A stretch of DNA of 64,000 nt from Scatomonas sp963930955 (lineage in GTDB: Bacteria > Bacillota > Clostridia > Lachnospirales > Lachnospiraceae): NCBI GenBank assembly GCA_963930955.1, contig OZ006967.1, positions 2,666,001-2,730,000 on the forward strand, in the 5' to 3' direction. Every line of letters starts with the position of its first letter. Within the stretch, counting starts at the first letter, position 1. This document shows, in pieces, positions 16,201 to 24,700 of the stretch. Position numbers and translations under genes: made by a program. A model generated the notes under the pieces. That model did not search any database. It saw only the letters and a list, made by a program, of their open reading frames with translations, and was not told where the DNA came from.

Positions 16201-19200
16201 GTATCCATGTGGCTCCCAGACGCACACTGATCTCAGAAGCGGTCAGATCCTTTGGCTGTACTTTTTCCAGTGCCTCCACATTGCTTCGGTACACCTCGGA
16301 GATCTCCGCCGCACGTTTTGCCTCCCGCAGTTTCTTTCGCACGTTGCCGGAAAGGTATTCGTCCTCAGATACAAACCGGGGCTGCTCCATGCCCTCAGAC
16401 TCCGGCAGACGGAAGATCACGCCTTTTAGTTCTTCTTCCACCTCCCCGGCGCTTTTCCCGGTCAGGGAACACAGATACTCCATATCCACGCAGGCTTTCT
16501 CAGAAAGGGACAGAGATAAAGCCTCACTTGCGGTATCCACTTTCGTTACCGTCTCGTGAGGCTTGATCGTCCGTTTCGTGAACATATCCGCCTTCCGTTC
16601 CAGCGTTCCGTCCTCTGCCACAATCTCAAGGGAACAGAGAAGAGGGTAACTGCTGTCATCAGAAAACGCCATACTGTTTGCCCTGGAATTCAGCAGTCCA
16701 TACTTTCTCTGGAACAGATCATACAAATGGTTCAGCTTTTTCTGCTGTCTTTCAATCTCTTCATCCGGATACCCTTCCGCCTGATAAGTGATCAGCTCTC
16801 TGGTACAGTCCCGGATAGCAATCATGCCTTTCACACGGTTCTGCGCTGTCACGGACAGTTCCACGGGTTTCATGCGGCTGTTTTCCCGGTAATAGATCTT
16901 CCCGTCATAAACCGTATAGGAAAAGTTTGCCACAGACGGATCAGCCGGGATGGAATGGTCCTCTTCCTCCACCAGCTCCTCCACCTCATAATCCGTGATC
17001 TCCGCCTCAAGGTTCTCCACTGCCTGCTCCAGAAGTTCCTTGAAATCCCTGTCCGGATAGGGTTTGCAGATCAACTGAGGGCCATAAGGCCCGGACACAA
17101 TCTCCTGCTCGCCCAGTACCATTTCCGGGTGCTGCTGAAAATAGGGATTGATACTGACCACCCGGTGTCGGCTCTCGCCCTGTTCATTTACATAGTCATT
17201 TTCATAGAGGCGCTCCACTTCCACCCAGTCCGGCAGATCCACATTTAAGTCTCTCGGCGTCTCCCGCTTCTGGAAAAAGAGAATATCCGTATTGATCTCT
17301 GTTCCAGCATTGGCAAGGAAAGCATTGTTTGGCAGGCGGATTGCCCCTAACAGGTCGCACCGCTGGGCGATATATCTCCGCACCCGGTCATCCCGCTTAT
17401 CCATTGTTCCGCCGCTGATCCCGTTGGACGTAATCAGCGCAAGCACACCCTTCGGCCTCGTCTTATCTATGGATTTGGCGATAAAATAGTCGTGGATCAG
17501 AAAGTTGTACTTATCATATTTCCTGTCCAGTACCTTATAACTTCCAAAAGGTACATTTCCTATGACCACGTCAAAAAAGCTGTCTGGCAGATCTGCGTTC
17601 TCAAATCCCTGGGCGGCAATGGTGGATTTCTGGTAAAGCTGCTGTGCGATCCGGGCGGAAATGCTGTCGATCTCCACACCGTAAACCTTGCAGTCAGACA
17701 AACTCTCCGGTTTCCGTCCGATAAAATTTCCCGTTCCGCAGCTTGGCTCCAGAATGTTCCCGGATTTCAATCCCATGTTCTCCAACGCCTGATACATGGC
17801 GCTGATGACCACCGGCGGCGTATAAAAGGCGGTCAGCGTGGACTGTCTCGCCGCAGCATACTCTTCCTCCGTCAGAACGGTCTTTAATTCCAGATATTCC
17901 GTTGACCAGGAAGATTTCGTCTCGTCAAAAGCGTCAGATAAGCCGCCCCAGCCAACATATCCGGCAAGGATCTCCTGTTCCTTTGGCGTAGCAAAGCGGT
18001 TTTCTTCCTCACACTTCTTCAATAGCTGGATCGCCATGAGATTCGCACGGAACTTCTCTTTAGCGGTGCCCTCCCCCAAATGCTCATCCGTGATCCGATA
18101 CTGGCTGCGGCTCTCCTGGAGAATTTCCGGGTGCAGATCAAACCCTCTTACCCTCCCGGCAGGTTTCTTCTGTGTCCATGCCGGGGCCAGATCCTCCAGA
18201 ACTTCTTCCGGTTCCTTCTCAAAAGGATTGTCCTCCGGTTTTATCCCGGTAAATCCGTCCTCCTGCTCCTGCGCCATTTCCTGTGTGGGAGCCGGTTCCT
18301 CCCTGTCTTTTTCGGCTGGTTCCTCTGATGGTTTCCTGTATACCTTCAGATGATCATTCGCCGGATTTTCCCGTACCCGGCGGTCGAACACCTCTCTTGG
18401 CATTTTCTCTGTGAAGAGCGGATACATCTGGTCACGCAGAACCACCATCTCATCGGAGATAAAGTCAATGGAATATTCCTTTGTGCCTATTGTGACAATC
18501 GTATCCACCTGCAGGTCATAAGGCGGATTCATAGCAGGTAAGTCTGCAATCCCGGCGATCAGTTCAGACACTTCGGAATAGTTTTCATCCTCCGTGTCCA
18601 TCCCTTCCCGGACACGGATCAGATAACTGTAAATTTCCTGCACAGACTGGGGATCTTCCAACTGTTCCTGCAACTGGCGCAGAACATCTTCCTGTGCCTC
18701 TCCTGCCTCAATTGTATCCTGATATTCATACCAGTCATATGACTGGTAAAACGCATTGAGACGTCCGGCCAGAACCTCTTCCCGGCTCTGTGCCGGAACA
18801 GGCTCCGGGGGAGCCTGCGTGTTTTCTCTTTCGGCTGGTATTGGAGTAAATAAGCTAAACGCTCCGTCCCGGAAATCTGTAAGGTCTTTATATGCCTGTT
18901 TCATGGACGGGTATCGCTGATCATAATCTGCGGTTCCCGCAAGAACCTCTTCCATCATGGAAAGGATTTCTTTTACCCGGTTTGGATCATCAAGCTGCGG
19001 ACGGATCTGGTCTATCGCTCTATGATAATCTGAGCCATACGGATACGGACGTAAAAACGTCTCCGGCTGATGATAGAAAAAGTTATAAATACCTCTCGAC
19101 AGAACTCCTTTTTCATACTCCGGGATATACTCCAGTTCCTTTTCTGTCATATACCGTCCGACAGAAATCAGTTCCTCGATCCGTTTTGCAACCGCTGTCC

Positions 19201-20773
19201 ATTTCAGGGTAGTTTCATAGTCTTTCCATTTGATAAAATACCCTTTTGCACTGGTTCCCCGGTTAAATTTTTCTCCTAAATAGTCCGATCCTGATCCCCA
19301 TATCCCGTATTCCTGTTTTAAAAAATCTGCTCTCTCCTTATTGCTGTGTCCTTGCAGAAAATAGGAGTAAATTCTGTATTTCCCATGTTCAAAGGGAGGG
19401 CCGGACTGCAGCGCATGGTCGATGATTTCCTGTGGCATAGAAAAAGCAGGAGATTCCTCTCCTGCCAGTTCTTCCAAAAATGTCTGTTGTTCTGCCACCG
19501 TTGGCTGTGGCTCTGCAGTTGGTTCCTGCCTTTCCTCTTCCGGCTGTGGTTCTTGTCCGGTTAGCTGTAGATCAGCTCTTTCATCACGATCTCTTCCGCT
19601 GCCTGCCGGATGTTGTTCATCTGCTGTACCCACGCCATCTGGTCTTTCGCTTTCAGTTCCTCTGTCACGCCCCAGGCTGCTTTCATCTGTTCTGTCAGAA
19701 CTTCCATCCTCTCCTGCGCCTCCCTCTGCACTTCGTTCAGATGTCGGTTCAGTTTCCCTTTTGTCAGCAGGTTCAGATACATCCCGTATCTGTATTCCTT
19801 CAGATAAGTCTGTCGGAGGGAAGCGTACTTCCCACGGTGTACTTCCGGTTCGTCCGGCACGGTCAGATCCGGAAGAAGATAATCGCCCTGTCTGCTGTAT
19901 GTGATCGCTCTCATGTGTAACGCCCCTTTCTGTAACCTGTCCTCTGTTTTCACTTTCATTATATTGGTCTGTCTCTCTCCCGGCAAAGGTGCGATTTTTC
20001 TTTCTCTCTGCCTTTCTCAGCTTATTAACCGTATCGGAAATCTCGGATAATGCCATTTCCGCCACATCACTGGCTGCAACGCCAAACAGATTGACCATTT
20101 CCGGCGTATTAAAATCTGTGATATTCCGGAAGTCCTCCGCTTCCAGGTACAGGTCAGTATCCACGCCGCACCGTTCCATGACCATATAAGCAGTGCTGGC
20201 CGCTAAAAGCTGACGTGCCTCCACCTCCACGTTGTACTCGTCCACCTCTTCCAGATAGCTGTTCTTTCGTTCTGAGAGCAGATCCGGCAGATAATCCGCA
20301 AGGTTATCTTCTGCCGCAATCTTTGCCGCCTCCAGTATGGTTTCCGCAAATCCTGTTACCGTCTCATCCACGCCAAAGGCATTGGCAAGAGTTTCCCGCA
20401 CATCCGGCTGATATTCTTCCGGCACCTCCCACAAAGGCACTGGCCGGAGCAGGCGGCGGAAACGCCCTTCCTGCGTATCGGAAACGTCATAATAATATTT
20501 CAGCCGCAGTTTCGGGCTGTCCTTGTCAAAAACGGCAATCCCTTTGGAATCCCGCTTTACCCACCGTCCAAACTTCTCATTCCAGACTTTCATAGGCAGC
20601 ACCGCGGACGCCTCCGGGCGCTGCGCATAGATCAAGATCTGTTCATCAAAAGGCAGACGGAAGTTCCGGCAGGCAGAGCGTAGGAAAGACATCCAGTTTT
20701 CCGGACTGGCTGTGACTTCCTTCACTGCCTCCACATACAGGTCTGTGATCAGATCATATTTCTTCTTTGCCAC
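13271..20773 (-). CDS. Giant DNA methylase-helicase fusion of conjugative elements
   Basis: A 2500-residue protein. Order of parts: an ArdC-like N-terminus (residues ~1-90, PENWMSFLRSACRNFRLPFD, EQILIYAQRPEA); a helical region to ~260; a low-complexity charged linker (~270-430); polyvalent-protein-associated domains; an N6-adenine methylase core (SAM motif EPSCGTGN near 1009, catalytic-type motif NVPF near 1073, where NPPF/NPPY is usual); an SNF2/DEAD-like helicase (GAGKT near 1703, DEADGYKN near 1863, QRAGRTIRQG near 2191); and a C-terminal coiled coil. The start codon is GTG at 20773 with AGGAGG 8 bases before it. Proteins of this kind are thought to protect incoming DNA and aid its processing. 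No frameshift seen across 7.5 kb. Confidence 0.9.
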   Translation of the reverse strand: MAKKKYDLITDLYVEAVKEVTASPENWMSFLRSACRNFRLPFDEQILIYAQRPEASAVLPMKVWNEKFGRWVKRDSKGIAVFDKDSPKLRLKYYYDVSDTQEGRFRRLLRPVPLWEVPEEYQPDVRETLANAFGVDETVTGFAETILEAAKIAAEDNLADYLPDLLSERKNSYLEEVDEYNVEVEARQLLAASTAYMVMERCGVDTDLYLEAEDFRNITDFNTPEMVNLFGVAASDVAEMALSEISDTVNKLRKAERKKNRTFAGRETDQYNESENRGQVTERGVTHESDHIQQTGRLSSSGSDRAGRTGSTPWEVRFPPTDLSEGIQIRDVSEPADKRETEPTSERSAEGGAGEDGSSDRTDESSLGRDRGTESERPDGVGTADEQHPAGSGRDRDERADLQLTGQEPQPEEERQEPTAEPQPTVAEQQTFLEELAGEESPAFSMPQEIIDHALQSGPPFEHGKYRIYSYFLQGHSNKERADFLKQEYGIWGSGSDYLGEKFNRGTSAKGYFIKWKDYETTLKWTAVAKRIEELISVGRYMTEKELEYIPEYEKGVLSRGIYNFFYHQPETFLRPYPYGSDYHRAIDQIRPQLDDPNRVKEILSMMEEVLAGTADYDQRYPSMKQAYKDLTDFRDGAFSLFTPIPAERENTQAPPEPVPAQSREEVLAGRLNAFYQSYDWYEYQDTIEAGEAQEDVLRQLQEQLEDPQSVQEIYSYLIRVREGMDTEDENYSEVSELIAGIADLPAMNPPYDLQVDTIVTIGTKEYSIDFISDEMVVLRDQMYPLFTEKMPREVFDRRVRENPANDHLKVYRKPSEEPAEKDREEPAPTQEMAQEQEDGFTGIKPEDNPFEKEPEEVLEDLAPAWTQKKPAGRVRGFDLHPEILQESRSQYRITDEHLGEGTAKEKFRANLMAIQLLKKCEEENRFATPKEQEILAGYVGWGGLSDAFDETKSSWSTEYLELKTVLTEEEYAAARQSTLTAFYTPPVVISAMYQALENMGLKSGNILEPSCGTGNFIGRKPESLSDCKVYGVEIDSISARIAQQLYQKSTIAAQGFENADLPDSFFDVVIGNVPFGSYKVLDRKYDKYNFLIHDYFIAKSIDKTRPKGVLALITSNGISGGTMDKRDDRVRRYIAQRCDLLGAIRLPNNAFLANAGTEINTDILFFQKRETPRDLNVDLPDWVEVERLYENDYVNEQGESRHRVVSINPYFQQHPEMVLGEQEIVSGPYGPQLICKPYPDRDFKELLEQAVENLEAEITDYEVEELVEEEDHSIPADPSVANFSYTVYDGKIYYRENSRMKPVELSVTAQNRVKGMIAIRDCTRELITYQAEGYPDEEIERQQKKLNHLYDLFQRKYGLLNSRANSMAFSDDSSYPLLCSLEIVAEDGTLERKADMFTKRTIKPHETVTKVDTASEALSLSLSEKACVDMEYLCSLTGKSAGEVEEELKGVIFRLPESEGMEQPRFVSEDEYLSGNVRKKLREAKRAAEISEVYRSNVEALEKVQPKDLTASEISVRLGATWIPEPDIADFMFELLQTPNYSQWKIKVHFSRHTGEWNIEGKSMDRGNPRVTNTYGTNRVNAYKIIEDTLNLRDTRVFDYVEDEEGKRKPILNRKETAIAQGKQDLIKQAFQEWIWRDPERRQRLTADYNEQFNSIRPREYDGSHLHFYGMNPEITLRKHQKDGVARIIYGGNTLLAYVVGAGKTYTMVAAAMECKRLGLCNKSMVVVPNHIIEQFAAEWLQLYPAANILVATKKDFEKKNRKKFCGRIATSDIDAVIIGHSQFEKIPLSVERQERMLQMEIDEIIEGIAEAKKIQGSRFTVKQMERTKKSLETRLKRLHDQSRKDDMITFEELGVDRLFVDEADGYKNLYLTTKMRNVGGIAQTEAQKSSDMYMKCRYLDEITGGKGVIFSTGTPVSNSMVELYTMQRYLQYGTLAEKNLQHFDAWASTFGETVTALEIAPEGNGYRLKTRFARFYNLPELMQMFREVADIQTADMLNLPVPEAEYRVVKVKPTELQEEMVEELGNRAERVRNNEVNPREDNMLKITNDGRKLALDQRLSNPLLPDDPGSKVNACVEEIYRHWEDGKEKKLTQLVFCDLSTPKTDGTFSVYNDIRDKLLAKGIPPEEIAFIHDANTDVRKKELFSKVRRGAVRILMGSTFKMGAGTNVQDRIIASHDLDCPWRPRDLEQRAGRTIRQGNQNPKVEIIRYVTEGTFDAYLYQTIENKQKYISQIMTSKSPARSVEDIDEVALSYAEIKALATGNPHIKEKMDLDIQVSRLQLLKQSFLNQKYEMEDQVAKHLPARIREQETWITQYEADIAQVKAHTPLDRETFPVMQIGDHSYTEKKEAGQAIIDACKAMKSPEPVLLGAYRGLSMELSYSSVGQEFVIALHGKGTYKVPLGTDIYGNITRLDNKMNELPDNLSRCREQLETAKSQLETAKVEAQKEFPQEKELAEKVARLGELNVLLDMDKKDRVVMEEEPETEEIEPEREKTAWVR

Positions 20774-20785
20774 AACTCTGTCCTC

Positions 20786-21142
20786 CTATCGTTCCCGTTC
20801 TTTTTCTTTCTGTCTGGCAGGTGGGTATTTTTCCATAAACTCCCGGACTGTGCGGCAATCTCCATCACAAAAATCCCAGTCCTTTTCCGGATCAATATCT
20901 AAATACCCGTGCGGTGGCAGTCTGATCGGTTCACGGGTAATAATAGAACCAAAATGATTGACCATGATCCCCTTTGCAATCTGCACCGGATCTCCCAGTC
21001 CTTCATCGTCATACCGCACTTCATATAAATACAGCCCTTTTGGTACGGTACTCCGGTCAATCCTCAGATCATGGAAAAGGACCGGTTTTCCTAACACCCG
21101 GACTTCTGTAAAAGTTTCTTCCATTGCGTTATATCTTGCCAT
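20786..21142 (-). CDS. LPD28-like element protein
   Basis: A 118-residue soluble protein: MARYNAMEETFTEVRVLG, then KPVLFHDLRIDRSTVPKGLY, YEVRYDDEGLGDPVQIAKGI and a C-terminal EKDWDFCDGDCRTVREFMEK. This matches the large-polyvalent-protein-associated domain type 28 found near the methylase-helicase in such elements. Start at 21142 has AAGGAG 9 bases upstream. It ends 12 bases before the GTG of the giant gene, so the two are probably cotranscribed. Function unknown. Confidence 0.65.
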   Translation of the reverse strand: MARYNAMEETFTEVRVLGKPVLFHDLRIDRSTVPKGLYLYEVRYDDEGLGDPVQIAKGIMVNHFGSIITREPIRLPPHGYLDIDPEKDWDFCDGDCRTVREFMEKYPPARQKEKERER

Positions 21143-21395
21143 GCGTTCTGACTCCTTTCCGTTTTGTCTCATTCATAGGCCGATACCGGATTCCATTCTT
21201 CTCCATCTGCTTTGCAAACTGGCGGATATTTCTGCACTTCCCGTCTATTTCCACCTGTTCCTCACTGTGATAGCGGCAGAAAGCGCAGGAGAAATCCCCA
21301 TTGTCATACTCCAGGCGTAGAAAAGAACTGTCCGGCAGAGAAAAAAGCGGGTTTCCTCGGCTGTCCGTAAAGCAGATCATTTTTTCACTGCTCAT
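21129..21395 (-). CDS. Small element protein, unknown function
   Basis: An 88-residue soluble protein (MSSEKMICFTDSRGNPLFSL, then RLEYDNGDFSCAFCRYHSEE, CRNIRQFAKQME). Four cysteines include a CAFC pair. The start overlaps the stop of the 69-residue gene upstream by four bases (ATGA) and its end overlaps the LPD28-like gene by 14 bases, so this is a tight translationally coupled chain. Confidence 0.6.
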   Translation of the reverse strand: MSSEKMICFTDSRGNPLFSLPDSSFLRLEYDNGDFSCAFCRYHSEEQVEIDGKCRNIRQFAKQMEKNGIRYRPMNETKRKGVRTHGKI

Positions 21396-21601
21396 ATCTC
21401 CCCGCCTCCCAAAAATGTTATGAACTTTCCGGCTTTTACTGCTTTCTGAATCTCATTGATCATCCCGATTTCTGCTACTGTGATCCCTGGCAGAGACAAA
21501 ATATCATCCATTGTCATATTTAAGACTGTTTTTTCACTGTCAAATCCCGCCTCCATCAGCTTTGAGAGGGAACGGACAGCCTTATGGTTGATCTGTGCCA
21601 A
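21392..21601 (-). CDS. Small helix-hairpin-helix-like element protein
   Basis: A 69-residue protein with a central stretch MDDILSLPGITVAEIGMINE that resembles a helix-hairpin-helix DNA-contact motif (LPGI followed by a helix). Preceded by AAAGGAGG. First gene of the chain leading into the methylase-helicase. The DNA-binding idea is an inference from the motif only. Confidence 0.55.
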   Translation of the reverse strand: MAQINHKAVRSLSKLMEAGFDSEKTVLNMTMDDILSLPGITVAEIGMINEIQKAVKAGKFITFLGGGEI

Positions 21602-21629
21602 CTTTTACACCTCCTTTCGTCCGGTATGT

Positions 21630-21653
21630 AAAGAGGCGGCTGACCGCCGCCTC
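21630..21653 (-). terminator. Hairpin terminator after the adhesin unit
   Basis: GAGGCGGC / GCCGCCTC (8-bp perfect stem, five-base loop) followed by TTTA on the minus strand, 15 bases past the stop of the 29-residue peptide gene. The T run is short. Confidence 0.55.
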
Positions 21654-21667
21654 CTGTCACATTCTGT

Positions 21668-21757
21668 CTATTTCTTACGGTTCCGCAGATTCAGCCAGAT
21701 CAATGCCCCTGCGATAAATACCACTAAAATGACCGTGATCCACATCTTTGCGTTCAT
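21668..21757 (-). CDS. Single-helix membrane microprotein coupled to the adhesin
   Basis: A 29-residue peptide (MNAKMWITVILVVFIAGALI then WLNLRNRKK): one hydrophobic helix and a basic end. Its ATG overlaps the TGA stop of the adhesin gene as ATGA, so it depends on adhesin translation. Its shape resembles LPXTG-type membrane anchors without a signal, but the role is unknown. Confidence 0.6.
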   Translation of the reverse strand: MNAKMWITVILVVFIAGALIWLNLRNRKK

Positions 21758-24700
21758 GCTTTATCTTCCCCCTTCCTTTTTCTCATTTTCACTGCGGTCA
21801 GAATACCAAAGACTGCCACACCTGCTCCGGACAGGGCAGATAACCCGATCCACAGGCCCGGTCTGCTGTCATCCCCGGTCTTTGGTGTCGTAATCAATTC
21901 CTCCGGGATCTTTTCATTGGTCATAGTAGCCTTTACGATCTGTCCGTCCTCCTTGATCTCAAAGGCGTATTCGGACTCATCAATCTCATAGCCTTCCGGC
22001 GCATTGTACTCCTGATAGGTGTATTTTCCATACCGCAGAGTAAAGATGGCGATCCCGTTCTCATCTGTTACGCCTGTGGCAACGATATTTCCATCTTCGT
22101 CCTTAATGCGGAATCCGGCGTTTGGAAGAGGTTTCCCATCCGCAACATCTGTCTTGGTCAGTTCCAGTTTCCCGGTAATCGGCTGATTTATAAAGCCAAT
22201 GCCCGCCTCATTTTCCACATCTACAATCTTTCCGTCCTCGCTGATCTCAAAGTAATAGGCGTTCTCATCCAGCTTAAAGCCTTCCGGGGCAGTCTTTTCT
22301 TTCACAAAATATCCTCCGTAGAGCAGACCGTCCGTCTGGTAAATGCCTTCTGAGATTTCCGGGATTTCTCCCACAAGTTCATCCTTTTCGGTCAGTTTCT
22401 GGTCTTTGTCCGTATCCTCATACAGCTCAAATACAGCGCCCGTCAGCTTGTTCGCCGGATATTCTGCGTCCACTTTTGTAAGACGGACACTGCCCTCAAT
22501 GAGTTTGTTAATCAGCTCCACCTCGATCACTTCCTCATCTTCCGTAACCGATACATAGTGGAGGGCCTCATTCAGCACATATCCTTCCGGGCTTGCAATC
22601 TCCCGGACGATCCATCTGCCAAAGGGTACATCCTCAAATGCAAAGGCTCCGTCCTCATCAGAAGTTGTTACCATTAAGGCGGTTTCTTCCGTAAATTCTT
22701 CTGCACCTGCGGAAAACAGACCGATTGTTGCGCCTTCCAGTGCCTCCCCGTCCGTATCTACTTTCCGTCCGGAGATTTTTCCCCGGATCAGTTCATTCTC
22801 AATGGCATTTCCCTCATTTGCAGAAATATGGACAACAGCGGTATCCTGCCCCTGGTAGGTAAAGTCCACAGGATAGGTTTCTTCTGACAAAAGATAATGC
22901 TGATCCGTGGCAACTTCTTTCACATAATACTTGCCAAACGGCAGGTCTGTGTGAAATGCGGCGGTTCCCTCTGCACTGCAGAACACGATCTCGATCAGAC
23001 CGTCCGCCGGGATCACGGAACCGTCCGCTGCTGTCAGATCCTCTGCGGCATACAGTCCAAAGGCTACGTTCTGGATTTCTCCCGCATTTCCGATTCCAAA
23101 GATCTCATCCTGTTCCAGTGTCTTTGTGAGGTCAACCGTCACTTTCTGCCGCTCATTATAGAAAGCGGTGTCCGCTTCTGTTACAGATACCTCCTGTCCG
23201 GCATAGGTCAGCTCCACCTCATGGGTTTCTGTATTCAGCACCAGACCGTCCGGCGCTGTCTTTTCCACGATCTGGTATTTTCCCAGATACAGTTCTTTTG
23301 TCTCTGCCTTGCCTTCCTCATCTGTGGTAATGGTATCCACCACATCCCCGGCGTTTGCCCGCACGGTTCCGTCCGGCGTCACAATGTCCTCGGCGGCGAT
23401 CACTTCATATACCGCCCCGGCCTGCCCGGTTACTGCATAAACAGGCGTGTAAATATTCTCGCCTTCCGCAAGGTTCCCGTCTTTGTCCACCACACCGTCT
23501 CCGGACACCTGCACAGAAGAAAATTCCTCGCCGGTTTTGCTCACAAGGATCTTGCCTTTCTGCGGCATATCCTCTTTTTCCACCGTGATCACAGTCACTC
23601 CGCTGTCCTCCCCGGACTGTTCCTCAGATACTGTAAATGGAACCGGCGTACTGTCCAGTACATACCCATAAGGAGCCTGTACCTCCACTAATGTGTAATT
23701 TCCATAAGGCAGTACCTCCGGTGTGATCAGATAACCGTCACTTCCGGTATAGAAAGTATCCAGCTTTGTGACTTCCGGATAGGTATACTGCATGGTCACA
23801 AGGTTCCCGGATTCGTCATAGATCTGGAACCCGGCTCCCGCAAGGGGGATGGTGTTTCCCGTTTCTGCGTCTTTCTTGACTACTTTGATATAGGATTCAA
23901 ACAGGCGGTTGTTGATGAGGTAGCGGTAAACTTCTCCGTCACTGCTGATATACACATCAAAGTCTCCGATCATCTCCCGGCCTTCCCAGCCTTTTGTCTG
24001 GTGTACCGTATAAATGCCATAAGGCAGGTCTTTCGTCTCGGCATATCCGTTCTCATCACACACCAGCGTATCCCGCTCGCTGTCCTTTGCGCTGTCATAG
24101 TTGCCTGCACTCTTTAAATACACTTGGAACTCTGCGCCTTCCTCCGGTGTTTCGATCTGCGTACTTCCGTCATCCGTGTGCTTGATGATAGAAATTCTTC
24201 CCTTGATAACCTGTTCCGTCACATCATTGGAAGTATCGTTCAGCTCTACCGTATAAAGGGTTGCCTCCGCTCCCACATGGTAGGAAGTCTCATCCAGCAG
24301 ATACCCTTCGGACGGGCTGATCTCCCGGATTGTCCAGTTGTCTCCACACACATAATATTTCGTGGTAAAACTGCCGTTGCCGTCTGTGGTGTAAGTGTCG
24401 ATCAGCGTATCCCCGTCATAAATCCCGTATACTGCGCCTGCCAGCGTAGCGTCTCCCTGCGGGGTTCCTGTCTCCCGGTCTGTCTTTGCGACGGTTACCC
24501 GGAACTTTTTCAGCACGTTATGGACGGTAGCGTTGGTCACTTCATTCCAGTTGACCGTCACGCTCTGGTCCGCCGGAACCACATAGCGGTCTGCTGTCTC
24601 CACTTCCTCCAGCGTATAGGGCGTATCGCCGGAGATCAGAATATCAGAAAACATGGCAACACCTGCGCTGTCCGTAACCGCATACTCATCCACCGGAATA

